64,000 bases of DNA from Urophycis tenuis (lineage: Eukaryota; Chordata; Actinopteri; Gadiformes; Phycidae). The DNA is taken from the NCBI GenBank assembly GCA_036785325.1, contig JAXIVH010000390.1:25001-89000 (forward strand), given 5' to 3'. Made by a program: the position numbers and the translations under genes. This document shows positions 1-25,312 of this stretch, piece after piece (position 1 is the first letter of the stretch; each line of letters begins with the position of its first letter). The notes under the pieces are model-generated. The model was not told where the DNA came from, searched no databases, and was given only the letters and a program-made list of their open reading frames with translations.

Positions 1-62
1 GGGGAGTCAGGGGGAGGTAGGGGGGAGTCAGGGGGAGGTAGGGGGAGGTAGGGGGAGGTAGG
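1..62. repeat. G-rich minisatellite, edge of a larger array
   Basis: Short purine-rich units of the type GGGGGAGGTAG and GGGGGAGTCAG. The same array, much longer, sits at about 60895-61620 next to a map3k2 exon, and the sequence that follows both copies is the same. This piece therefore looks like the end of a second copy of that locus. Confidence 0.85.
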
Positions 63-1576
63 GGGGGAGGAGTTACAGCAGGGTTCTGATGACCTTCCAG
101 ACCTTTGGCAGACTAAGTCCCGCCTCTCAATTCGCAGTCAGCGAATCAATTTGGGAGAGAAAATGAGCAAACCGGCCGACTCCCTTAAAAAAACTGACCC
201 AGCCAATTATTTAGACCCACCTATTTAGAAGTTAAGGTTAGCTTGGAAATGAAAGTTCAACGTGTACTCTGTACTGGAGCTGATTCTGCCCGAACCCGTG
301 CAGACCCGATTGAATTTTTTTTTCCAAAACCCGAACATATTCCAATGCACGCCACACAGCTGTTTCAAGAACGGGTCCAACAGCTGCATTCTTTTCTTTC
401 TGCATTTCACAGAACCCGCGGGATCATTCACCTCATCTTGCGCATGGTCACGACCTGTCCACACCTCTAGACTTTGTTGTCTTTCTGATGGCGCAGCTAA
501 AACCTAATCGCCAGACCTTTTGACTCACCTCCCTCAGCAGCAATTTCTGCATCTTTCTCGCGCTGAGCGACATGCAGTCACCTGACCGCTCGTTTACCAC
601 GCAGGCCCGAAGCCCGGTGTGTCACATGACAGGAATTAAAAGGTCAAAGGGCGAAGATCCTCAGCTCTAGTCTGTACTGTCACAGCCCAGAGCAGTTGTG
701 CTCTAGCACCAGAGGAATCCTCGTCTGGACTCTGGAAGTCCTCTGAAGAATCAGAGACCTCCTCTTCTAGACACAGAGAGGTCTTGTTTTAGAGCCTGAT
801 CAGTCCTCTTCTAGAATCAAAGAGTTCTGGAGGCAGGGGGATTCTGCCATGTCCCCGCCCCCCCCCCCCCCCCCCCCCCAAGAACATCATAAAAGACTTG
901 ATACGGATGATGACTTGAAGGACCTTTGACATGTGATTACATTGTAATAACCTTCTTGAAAAAAACGAAAAAGGCCTCGTTCCTTATTGGAAATCGTCTT
1001 CCATGTTCATTGACCTCTAGTGTCAGTCTCTGCACAACGCTTGACTTGCTGTGTGTGTGTGTGTGTGTGTGTGTGACCATTTCATGAAGGCATAAACCAC
1101 AACCAGATAAAAAGCTGATAAATGCATATTTAAATAGTGCCTGTTGGGCATCAAATAAGCAACCGAGAGGTTGACAAATAAGTCAAATTTATACCATCAG
1201 CGTTTCTCAAATCACCTTCGTCTGCGTTCCACAGCAAAGAGATAATTGTTAGATAATTGTTATAACGGATAATTGTTTTCTCAATTAAAAGTGAATCTAA
1301 TGCAGCCTAAATCAGCCTAAGGGCATGACCCTGTTTCATCTGAAACAGTCATTAATCGCACATAAATCAAGGGCAAGGCCTGATTTTGCTAGTAGCCTAT
1401 TTAATACAAATTAATTTGTATTATTAATATACTGCAGACTTAATTTGTAATATATTTACATTTACATTTAGGGCTTTTATCCAAAGGGACTTACAAAGAG
1501 TACATTTGTCAGAAGAAGGTGAAACACTTCATTGCTGTTAATACAGTAAGAAAGTCACCAGAAGTTTCAAGCATTT
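63..1576. repeat. Direct duplicate of 61615-63124 (map3k2 intron sequence)
   Basis: Read side by side, this stretch and 61615-63124 are nearly identical and in the same orientation, differing by small changes in C and TG run lengths and a few bases. No coding exon is visible in it. Open frames of 60-80 codons near 225-507 occur in both copies and resemble no family I recognise. The last 115 bases (from about 1462) are one terminus of a long-TIR element described at 63003-64000. Most likely an allelic contig end rather than a genomic duplication. Confidence 0.8.
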
Positions 1577-2043
1577 CTCAGACCTGCAAACTGGTCAGAG
1601 AAAAAAAGGTGACAGCGTAATGGGGCCCCCCAAGATTTTTTTGTGTGATTTAAATATGTTAAGTACGCAATGCTGAGCGTTTTGACAGTAGGATTTCTGG
1701 AGGTATATAGTATGTCTATAGTGTTTCCCCTAGATTTTTTTTGTAGCAGTGGTGCTGTGTGTTGGTAACCTAGCAACACTAGGGGGGTCCGGGGGCATGC
1801 CCCCCCGGAAGAAAATTTTTAAAAATAACCCTTTAAATGGTTACTTCTGGTGAGATTTTTATGAAAAAAAGTTACAGATTGAGCTTCCAAATATGACATA
1901 ACAACCAACAGAGTCAAGGTATCTGCTGAGACCAGATCATTGTGAAAATGTGCGATCACACTGTTCAATATTGCGATGACGATATGACTTGCGATAATAA
2001 ATAAGAAAAGAGTAAAATTTTGGTCATGGTGAATACGTCGATA
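1577..2043 (+). mobile_element. 5' end of a TIR transposon, cut by the gap
   Basis: From 1577 the sequence leaves the 63.1-kb homology and follows instead the element that starts near 58554 (terminus ACCTGCAAACT). Relative to that copy it carries about 90 extra bases (roughly 1716-1808) ending in a G-run/C-run palindrome around GGGGGCATGCCCCC. The assembly gap removes the rest. In this contig the element interrupts a site that is uninterrupted at 63124. Confidence 0.7.
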
Positions 2044-2243
2044 NNNNNNNNNNNNNNNNNNNNNNNNNNNNNNNNNNNNNNNNNNNNNNNNNNNNNNNNN
2101 NNNNNNNNNNNNNNNNNNNNNNNNNNNNNNNNNNNNNNNNNNNNNNNNNNNNNNNNNNNNNNNNNNNNNNNNNNNNNNNNNNNNNNNNNNNNNNNNNNNN
2201 NNNNNNNNNNNNNNNNNNNNNNNNNNNNNNNNNNNNNNNNNNN
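2044..2243. other. Assembly gap (200 N)
   Basis: Exactly 200 N, the same length as the second gap. This is the signature of a scaffolding gap of arbitrary size. Sequence left of it relates to the map3k2 side; sequence right of it belongs to the P450 contig. Confidence 1.
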
Positions 2244-3070
2244 GTTACATTGACATGAGTTACATGGCAGTTACATTACAGTTACATTTACATGAGTTAT
2301 ATTACAGTTACATTACAGTTACATTGACATGAGTTACATGGCAGTTACATTACAGTTACATTGACATGAGTTACATGACAGTTACATTACAGTTACATTG
2401 ACATGAGTTACATGACAGTTACATTACAGTTACATTTACATGAGTTATATTACAGTTACATTACAGTTACATTACAGTTACATTTACATAAGTTATATTA
2501 CAGTTACATTTACATGAGTTACATGACAGTTACATTACAGTTACATTGACATGAGTTACATGACAGTTACGTTACAGTTACATTTACATGAGTTATATTA
2601 CAGTTACATTGCAGGTACATTTACATGAGTTATATTACAGTTACATTACAGTTACATTACAGTTACATTACAGTTACATTGACATGAGTTACATTACAGT
2701 TACATTTACATGAGTTATATTACAGTTACATTACAGTTACATTTACATGAGTTATATTACAGTTACATTACAGTTACATTTACATGAGTTACATGACAGT
2801 TACATTACAGTTACATTGACATGAGTTACATGACAGTTACATTACAGTTACATTTACATGAGTTATATTACAGTTACATTACAGGTACATGTACATGAGT
2901 TATATTACAGTTACATTTACATGAGTTATATTACAGTTACATTACAGTTACATTACAGGTACATTTACATGAGTTACATTACAGTTACATGACAGTTACA
3001 TTACAATTACATGAGTTATATTACAGTTGCATTACATTTACATGAGTTACATTACAGTTACATTACATTA
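2244..3070. repeat. GTTACATTACA-type minisatellite (intron 4 of the P450)
   Basis: Degenerate tandem array built from GTTACATTACA, GTTACATTGACATGA and GTTACATTTACATGA blocks. The inverted copy at about 32790-33385 is shorter and runs up to exon 4, which places this array in intron 4. The contig begins inside it. Confidence 0.9.
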
Positions 3071-3292
3071 TATTAAGGGCGATTAGCAGACGCTTTTGTC
3101 CAAAAGGACTTACAAAGAGTACATTTGTACATTTGTCATAAGAAGGTTCATTGCTGCTAATACATTAAGAAAGTCACCAAAACAAGTTTCAAGCATTTCA
3201 ATTGCTAGGTGAACCATTGTTAGTGTGTACAAGTAATGTTTTTGTCATTCTCAGTATTTTTTTTTAGATATGGGAACGAAATTTGTTCTCTG
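3071..3292 (+). mobile_element. Terminus of the long-TIR MITE family
   Basis: Contains GCAGACGCTTTTGTCC, the GACTTACAAAGAG block and an AAGTTTCAAGCATTTCAATT block, the same terminal sequence seen at 1462-1576, 63003-63165 and, inverted, at 63840-64000. Only one end is visible here. The inverted P450 arm has the same segment, somewhat shortened, at about 32650-32790. Confidence 0.65.
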
Positions 3293-4617
3293 TATTTGAC
3301 CCATCCTATGCTACATAGGAACAGTGGGGCTGCTGTGTTCATTTGACCCATCCTATGGTACATAGGAGCAGTGGGGCTGCTGTGTTCATTTGACCCATCC
3401 TATGGTACATAGGAGCAGTGGGGCTGCTGTGTTCATTTGACCCATCCTATGGTACATAGGAGCAGTGGGGCTGCTGTGTTCATTTGACCCATCCTATGGT
3501 ACATAGGAGCAGTGGGGCTGCTGTGTTCATTTGACCCATCCTATGGTACATAGGAGCAGTGGGGCTGCTGTGCTCATTTGACCCCATCCTATGGTACATA
3601 GGAGCAGTGGGCTGCTGTGTTCATTTGACCCCTCCTATGGTACATAGGAGCAGTGGGGCTGCTGTGTTCATTTGACCCATCCTATGGTACATAGGAGCAG
3701 TGGGGCTGCTGTGTTCATTTGACCCCATCCTATGGTACATAGGAGCAGTGGGGCTGCTGTGTTCATTTGACCCATCCTATGGTACATAGGAGCAGTGGGG
3801 CTGCTGTGTTCATTTGACCCATCCTATGGTACATAGGAGCAGTGGGGCTGCTGTGTTCATTTGACCCATCCTATGGTACATAGGAGCAGTGGGGCTGCTG
3901 TGTTCATTTGACCCCATCCTATGGTACATAGGAGCAGTGGGGCTGCTGTGTTCATTTGACCCATCCTATGGTACATACGAGCAGTGGGGCTGCTGTGTTC
4001 ATTTGACCCATCCTATGGTACATAGGAGCAGTGGGGCTGCTGTGTTCATTTGACCCCATCCTATGGTACATAGGAGCAGTGGGGCTGCTGTGTTCATTTG
4101 ACCCATCCTATGGTACATAGGAGCAGTGGGGCTGCTGTGTTCATTTGACCCATCCTATGGTACATAGGAGCAGTGGGGGCTGCTGTGTTCATTTGACCCC
4201 ATCCTATGGTACATAGGAGCAGTGGGGCTGCTGTGTTCATTTGACCCATCCTATGGTACATAGGAGCAGTGGGGCTGCTGTGTTCATTTGACCCATCCTA
4301 TGGTACATAGGAGCAGTGGGGCTGCTGTGTTCATTTGACCCATCCTATGGTACATAGGAGCAGTGGGGCTGCTGTGTTCATTTGACCCATCCTATGGTAC
4401 ATACGAGCAGTGGGGCTGCTGTGTTCATTTGACCCATCCTATGGTACATAGGAGCAGTGGGGCTGCTGTGTTCATTTGACCCCATCCTATGGTACATAGG
4501 AGCAGTGGGGCTGCTGTGTTCATTTGACCCATCCTATGGTACATAGGAGCAGTGGGGCTGCTGTGTTCATTTGACCCATCCTATGGTACATAGGAGCAGT
4601 GGGGCTGCTGTGTTCAG
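3293..4617. repeat. 47-bp minisatellite, about 28 copies
   Basis: Very regular 47-bp units containing CATTTGACCCATCCTATGG and GAGCAGTGGGGCTGCTG. The unit contains a short palindrome (CCTATGGTACATAGG). The inverted arm has only about 11-12 units (32117-32655), so this is a strong VNTR. Confidence 0.95.
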
Positions 4618-4659
4618 TGGGGCTGCTGCATAGCAGTGGGGCTGCTATGCTCAGCAGCC

Positions 4660-4885
4660 CCGGGGGGGGGGGGGGGGGAGCAAGTTGGGGGTTCAGTGTC
4701 TTGCTCAAGGGCACTCCCGACATGCAGACAGTTGGAGGAGGAGGAGGAGGAGGAGGAGGAGGAGGTGGGGGAATGGAGGGGATCGAACCGCCGACCCTGC
4801 GGTCGGTGGACGACCCCCGCTCTGTCCACCCCCCCCCTGCTCTACCCCCCCCCCACACTGAGCCACTGCCCCTTTTATCTCTCGC
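4660..4885 (-). mobile_element. tRNA-derived SINE fragment
   Basis: On the minus strand an A-box-like GGCTCAGTGTGG...TAGAGC segment is followed by a B-box-like GGTTCGATCCC, then a GGAG/CTCC triplet run and a body ending in a CTTGAGCAAGAC segment. That order is typical of fish tRNA-derived SINEs. C and G runs have expanded inside it. It lies about 100 bp upstream of P450 exon 5. Confidence 0.6.
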
Positions 4886-4985
4886 CTGCGTCTCAAAGGG
4901 CTGACGGGCGACGCCCTGTCCCCCGTGGGTTTACACTCATGCCACGGCCCTGGGGGGGGGGCTTGTTTTGTGTCCGCCGGTCCAG

Positions 4986-18923
<13,938 letters not shown>

Positions 18924-18939
18924 AGAGGGCGCCAACGCC

Positions 18940-19498
18940 CCTCTTTAACACTGGGGGGAATACATGGGCTTTTTAACCACAACAACCCCCAGGTCTTTAA
19001 CACTGGGGGAATACATGGGCTTTTTAACCACGACAACCCCCCAGGTCTTTAACACTGGGGGAATACATGGGCTTTTTAACCACGACAACCCCCCAGGTCT
19101 TTAACACTGGGGAATACATGGGCTTTTTAACCACAACAACCCCCAGGTCTTTAACACTGGGGGGAATACATGGGCTTTTTAACCACAACAACCCCCAGGT
19201 CTTTAACACTGGGGGGAATACATGGGCTTTTTAACCACAACAACCCACAGGTCTTTAACACTGGGGGGAATACATGGGCTTTTTAACCACGACAACCCCC
19301 CAGGTCTTTAACACTGGGGGAATACATGGGCTTTTTAACCACAACAACCCCCAGGTCTTTAACACTGGGGGGAATACATGGGCTTTTTAACCACGACAAC
19401 CCCAGGTCTTTAACACTGGGGGGAATACATGGGCTTTTTAACCACGACAACCCCCCAGGTCTTTAACACTGGGGGGAATACATGGGCTTTTTAACCAC
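18940..19498 (+). repeat. Minisatellite of about 55-57 bp in the P450 3' UTR
   Basis: About ten units containing CTTTAACACTGGGGGG, ATACATGGGCTTTTTAACC and CAACCCCCCAGG. It starts within 20 bp of the stop codon, so transcripts would carry it. It exists only once in the window because the inverted contig stops before exon 8. Confidence 0.93.
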
Positions 19499-20281
19499 GG
19501 GGGTGGAACACACACACACACACACACATGGGCTGTGTGGTGGACGAGTTGTGGCGTTCGTCGGAATGGGAGCAATTGGTTTGATAGAAATAGAAATGCT
19601 TTGTTGATCCCAAGCTGGGAAATGACAGCGTAGCAGCAGCAGCATTGCAATACAACGAATTAAAGAATGAAATGCAATGTAGAAAAATAAAAAGTGTATG
19701 TTTGTATAAAAAATATATATATGAAAAAAAGTATAGTATAAATAAAAATTAAAAATAATTTTAGTGCAAGAAAAAATAAGAATAAAAATAATTTTAGTGC
19801 AATTTTAGGTGCCAAACTCACTTTCCCACGATGCATTGCGGTTGCTCTCAAAGGGCCGGCTGTAACCGTAAGACTACAAACGTTTAACTACAGCCTTAAC
19901 GTCCGTCTTAAGTCATCACGCGGTGTGCCGCGTGTGCGATATACAACCACACGAAAATTGTTTTTTATTTATTTTATTTAGTTTATCAATACTTTGGATG
20001 CACTCGTTTCATAATACCGAGGCAAACTATGGGCCTAAAACAATTCTTTTAATTCTTGCCTCTTTTTAATGTTGTGACCTGTCTGGTTTAAATGGGTGTG
20101 TTGCTGCTTTAATGAAGCCTAATTTGATAAAGTTTCAAGTTAATATTTGAAATATTTGGTTAATAAATATTTCATGAGTAATATGAGTCTTTGTCACATT
20201 TTATTTGGCATTAGTAAATAACTATGCACATTTACAGAGATTTGACATATGAGTGATAACACGTGTTATAAGTTCAAAGTT
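19499..20281. other. Downstream of P450: LINE tail and AT-rich sequence
   Basis: (CA)n at 19510-19528; about 19585-19725 is a minus-strand LINE/SINE tail (ATCCCAAGCTGGGAAATG) of the family also at 8100-8235 and 63560-63685. The remainder is AT-rich with no recognised gene. Confidence 0.55.
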
Positions 20282-21196
20282 CAAAGCACTTTATTTGTCC
20301 CCAAGGGGCAATTTAAAAAAGGGCGCATTACAGTAGCTTATCAATCAATCACAATCAACAACATAACCGGCGCATTACAGTAGCTTATCAATCAATCACA
20401 ATCAACAACATAACCGGCGCATTACAGTAGCTTATCAATCAATCACAATCAACAACATAACCGGCGCATTACAGTAGCTTATCAATCAATCACAATCAAC
20501 AACATAACCAGCGTGCGTACTATACGATCAAACAACACCATTTCACAGGCACACTGCACAATCATACAATACACACCACATATCATTCATCACCTAGTAG
20601 TATTTATAAAAGTTTTAAAAGTCTTAAAGTGCTTCCTTAGTGCTTATAACAAAGTGCATATAGAGGCCGTTACAATCATATGTTCATGTATCGGTTATCG
20701 TTCATAAGCTGGCAGCCCTGGGAATGAAGGTTGTCTTCCTCCTCTGTGTCCGGCAAAGCTGAGGGGAGCCTCTGAACTCAGGAAACAGAATGTGAGAGGG
20801 CTCCTGAATAATCCTGTGTGTGCTTACCTTTACAGTCTGCCGGTCACATAGGGCAGTGAGAGTCCGGACGGGCTCCTCAATGATTTTTGAGCAGACCTTA
20901 ACCACATTCACCAGGCGGTTTCTGTTATGCAGGGTGATGGAGTGGAACCAGCCAGTGAAGGAGAAGGTTATTACATTTTCAATGCAAGCGTAATAGAATG
21001 TGATGAGAATTTCCCTGCCAACCCCAAATGACTTCAGCTTCCTGAGTAGGTACAGTCTCTGATGGCACCTTCTAAGGATCTCCTCTGTATTAGAGGAAAA
21101 CCTTAGCAGGTTATCAAAGGCTGTACCCAGGTATTTGTACACCTCCACTATCTCCACTGCCTCCTGTTGGATGATGGTGGTGACTGCCTCGGGCAA
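20282..21196 (-). mobile_element. LINE fragment, 3' end of reverse transcriptase ORF (L2/CR1-like)
   Basis: The minus strand encodes the C-terminal end of ORF2: VEIVEVYKYLGTAFDN, HQRLYLLRKLKSF, a TFYYACIENVITF segment and a NRLVNVVKVCSKIIEEP segment, ending near 20702. It is followed by a 3' UTR ending in TGAACTTATAACACG with a TTTATTTG-type tail. The YKYLGT...LRKL..F arrangement is typical of L2/CR1-clade LINEs. Four tandem 47-bp units (GGCGCATTACAGTAGC...) at 20320-20512 lie in its 3' region. 5'-truncated, no RT catalytic core present. Confidence 0.75.
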
Positions 21197-22442
<1,246 letters not shown>

Positions 22443-22642
22443 NNNNNNNNNNNNNNNNNNNNNNNNNNNNNNNNNNNNNNNNNNNNNNNNNNNNNNNNNN
22501 NNNNNNNNNNNNNNNNNNNNNNNNNNNNNNNNNNNNNNNNNNNNNNNNNNNNNNNNNNNNNNNNNNNNNNNNNNNNNNNNNNNNNNNNNNNNNNNNNNNN
22601 NNNNNNNNNNNNNNNNNNNNNNNNNNNNNNNNNNNNNNNNNN
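22443..22642. other. Assembly gap (200 N) at the palindrome centre
   Basis: Second gap of exactly 200 N. To its right the sequence begins inside (AGAC)n, the complement of the (TCTG)n at 15419-15481. Confidence 1.
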
Positions 22643-22678
<36 letters not shown>

Positions 22679-22995
22679 TTTACTGATCCCTGAGGGAAAT
22701 TGCATTTGTTACAATACTCCAGGGGAAAAAAAGAAAGACGAGACAGACTCTACGTATAGTAGAGTGTGAGAATATATAAATATATAATGTAAACCTATGT
22801 AAAATATAAACCTATTTAAAAAATATAAACCTATGTAATAAAATATACAAAAATGTACATAAAGAAATGACAATATACATCAATGCACATACATCCAGGC
22901 ATACGCTACGAGGTAATAGCATACACAAGGATGTAGCATGTCGGATTTTTTGTGCGACCAGTTGTGCAGAGAGATGAGCAGTTATGTAGTAAAGT
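22643..22995 (-). mobile_element. LINE 3' tail with (AGAC)n (arm 2)
   Basis: Complement of 15130-15481: (AGAC)n, CTGATCCCTGAGGGAAAT and TTGTTACAATACTCC. The contig starts inside the tetranucleotide run. Confidence 0.7.
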
Positions 22996-23292
22996 GAATG
23001 CACTCAACTGTTGGGTTGTCTCTCTCCCGCTGTGTATATATACCCACTACTGAGTATAGGTAGTAATGCACGATATAAACGATATACGATATCAACGAGA
23101 ACAAATGGCATACGATAGAGGTTTTATTAATATGCTCTATCGCAATATTTTCTTTTTACTACTATTTTACTAATTACTACTATTTTTACTACTTGTATCG
23201 TCTTTTTTTAATCGTTATCTCTTATCTGTAGGTATGTTTACTTTAGTTCACTCATTTTCAAAAGGTACTCCTTACAATAGGAAGAGCCCACA

Positions 23293-23445
23293 ATGGTAGA
23301 GAGACGCGGCTTTAAAGCCATGATCAGAGCTATTGATCCACGATATGAGGTGCCGAGCCGCAAATACTTTACAGAAACAGAGATGGCAAAATTGTATGCC
23401 GAGCTCCGCGAAAAGGTTGAAAAAGAGCCGTGTGACTTGAAATAC
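23293..23445 (+). pseudogene. hAT transposase fragment (ZBED1-like), arm 2
   Basis: Open frame on the plus strand from MVERRGFKAMIRA through IDPRYEVPSRKYFTETEM and LYAELREKVEKEP; past 23445 it runs into non-homologous ATCGTTATCG repeat sequence. It corresponds to the region of hAT-Ac transposases upstream of the catalytic core. The copy in arm 1 has an in-frame stop. Confidence 0.7.
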
Positions 23446-24279
23446 TTTGCCACTACAACGGAACCTGTGGTCGAGCCGTACCATGGAGCCTTTCCTCAGC
23501 CTGACCATTCACTATATAACTATAGAACTATATTCCTTAGGGTCTATGTAACCTGTTCTGAAATGGTTCTATTATCATTTCCATATCGTGATATGTATCG
23601 TTATCGCAAGAGACTGCAATGTATATCGCACTATGGATCTCAGGCCATATCGCCCATCCTAAGTAGAGGTATATTATACACGACTATACACTACTGGCTA
23701 TAGTGAGTAGAATACTCACTACTGTTTGCACTATCTATTTATGCTACTTATGCTGCTATTCCTACCTCATGTAACAGTAGATTCCAACATTGCACATTGC
23801 ATATTTATTTTGACTACTTGTCTTTTGTTGTATCTTTCTGTCTAATCTTTAGGAAGGTTTACTTTAGTTAAGATAAGATATTCCTTTATTAATCCCCCGT
23901 GTGATAGAAGACCTGAGTATAGACAAACAATAGATTTACCTAAATTAAGATAAATAGTTTTAGCATTAGGACTGTCTTGTCCTGCATGCTGTGCACTTTA
24001 TCTGTTTCACCGTAGGGAGAGTGAGACACATACTCTCTCCATTCCCTTTGTATGTATCCTGTATCCTGTATCCTGACAGGTGAACGAATTGACGATAAAG
24101 CTACTTTGACCTTTGACCTTTGAAGCCATTGTGTGCATCCACACTCAGCCATGCCCACCACACACCACTGACATGACCTCACAGCCCCCGGATGAGTTTT
24201 ACAGCCTATGTACATTTTGATATGTTACACTTCAATCATGTGTGGTGTCCCTTGTAGGCCTAAGAGTTGAGTTGTTAGG

Positions 24280-24288
24280 AGAGAGAGC

Positions 24289-24368
<80 letters not shown>

Positions 24369-25198
24369 CATAGAGACATAGAGACAGAGAGAGACATAGA
24401 GACAGAGAGACATAGAGAAATAGAGACAGAGAGAGACAGAGACAGAGAGAGACATAGAGAGACAGAGACAGAGAAAGAGACAGAGAGAGACGTAGAGACA
24501 GAGAGACATAGAGAAATAGAGACAGAGAGAGACAGAGACAGAGAGAGACAGAGAGACATAGAGAGACAGAGACAGAGAGTAGTTAGTAAATCTCTGCATT
24601 AGCGAGTACTTCAAATTAAGAGCACACTGCTCCCAGATCGCCCCACAGCCCTGCTGTGTAAACAGCAGCGGTGTGGATGTGTGTGTGTGTGGATGGATGT
24701 GTGTGGATGTGTGTGTGGATGGATGTGTGTGTGTGGATGGATGTGTGTGTGTGGATGCGTGTGTGTGTGGATGTGTGTGTGTGGATGGATGTGTGTGTGA
24801 ATGTGTGTGTGTGGATGGATATGTGTGTGGATGTGTGTGTGGATGGATGTGTGTGTGGATGTGTGTGTGGATGGATGTGTGTGTGAATGTGTGTGTGTGG
24901 ATGGATATGTGTGTGGATGTGTGTGTGTGGATGTGTGTGTGGATGGATGTGTGTGTGGATGCGTGTGTGGATGGATGTGTGTGTGAATGTGTGTGTGTGG
25001 ATGGATATGTGTGTGGATGGATGTGTGTGCGGATGTGTGTGTGTGGATGGATGTGTGTGTGAATGTGTGTGTGTGGATGTGTGTGTGGATGGATGTGTGT
25101 GCGGATGTGTGTGTGTGGATGGATGTGTGTGTGAATGTGTGTGTGTGGATGGATGTGTGTGCGGATGTGTGTGTGTGGATGGATGTGTGTGCGGATGT
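24280..25198. repeat. (GA)n and GGATGTGTGTG arrays (arm 2, intron 7)
   Basis: Complement of the arrays at 12900-13797, with about 90 bp of ordinary sequence between them. It ends about 30 bp from exon 7. Confidence 0.93.
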
Positions 25199-25230
25199 GC
25201 ATGTGCCCAGGCGGGATGAACCAGACTCAC

Positions 25231-25312
25231 TCCCTTGGGGAAGCGGAAGTCCTCCAGGAAAACCTCGTTCTCCGTCACCAGGCGGCCATTACCAGGGACC
25301 ACGGGGTACAGG
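25231..25312 (-). CDS. cyp27a: P450 exon 7 (minus-strand copy)
   Basis: 82 bp, base-identical to 12789-12870. The donor is GTGAGT. The next intron differs from the other arm by one T just after the donor. Confidence 0.93.

Noticed and set aside
225..507. Small frames present in both 225-507 and 1773-2055 relative to the duplicate at 61.8 kb
   Set aside because: Their conservation reflects the direct duplication itself; frames on both strands are equally open and match nothing I know.
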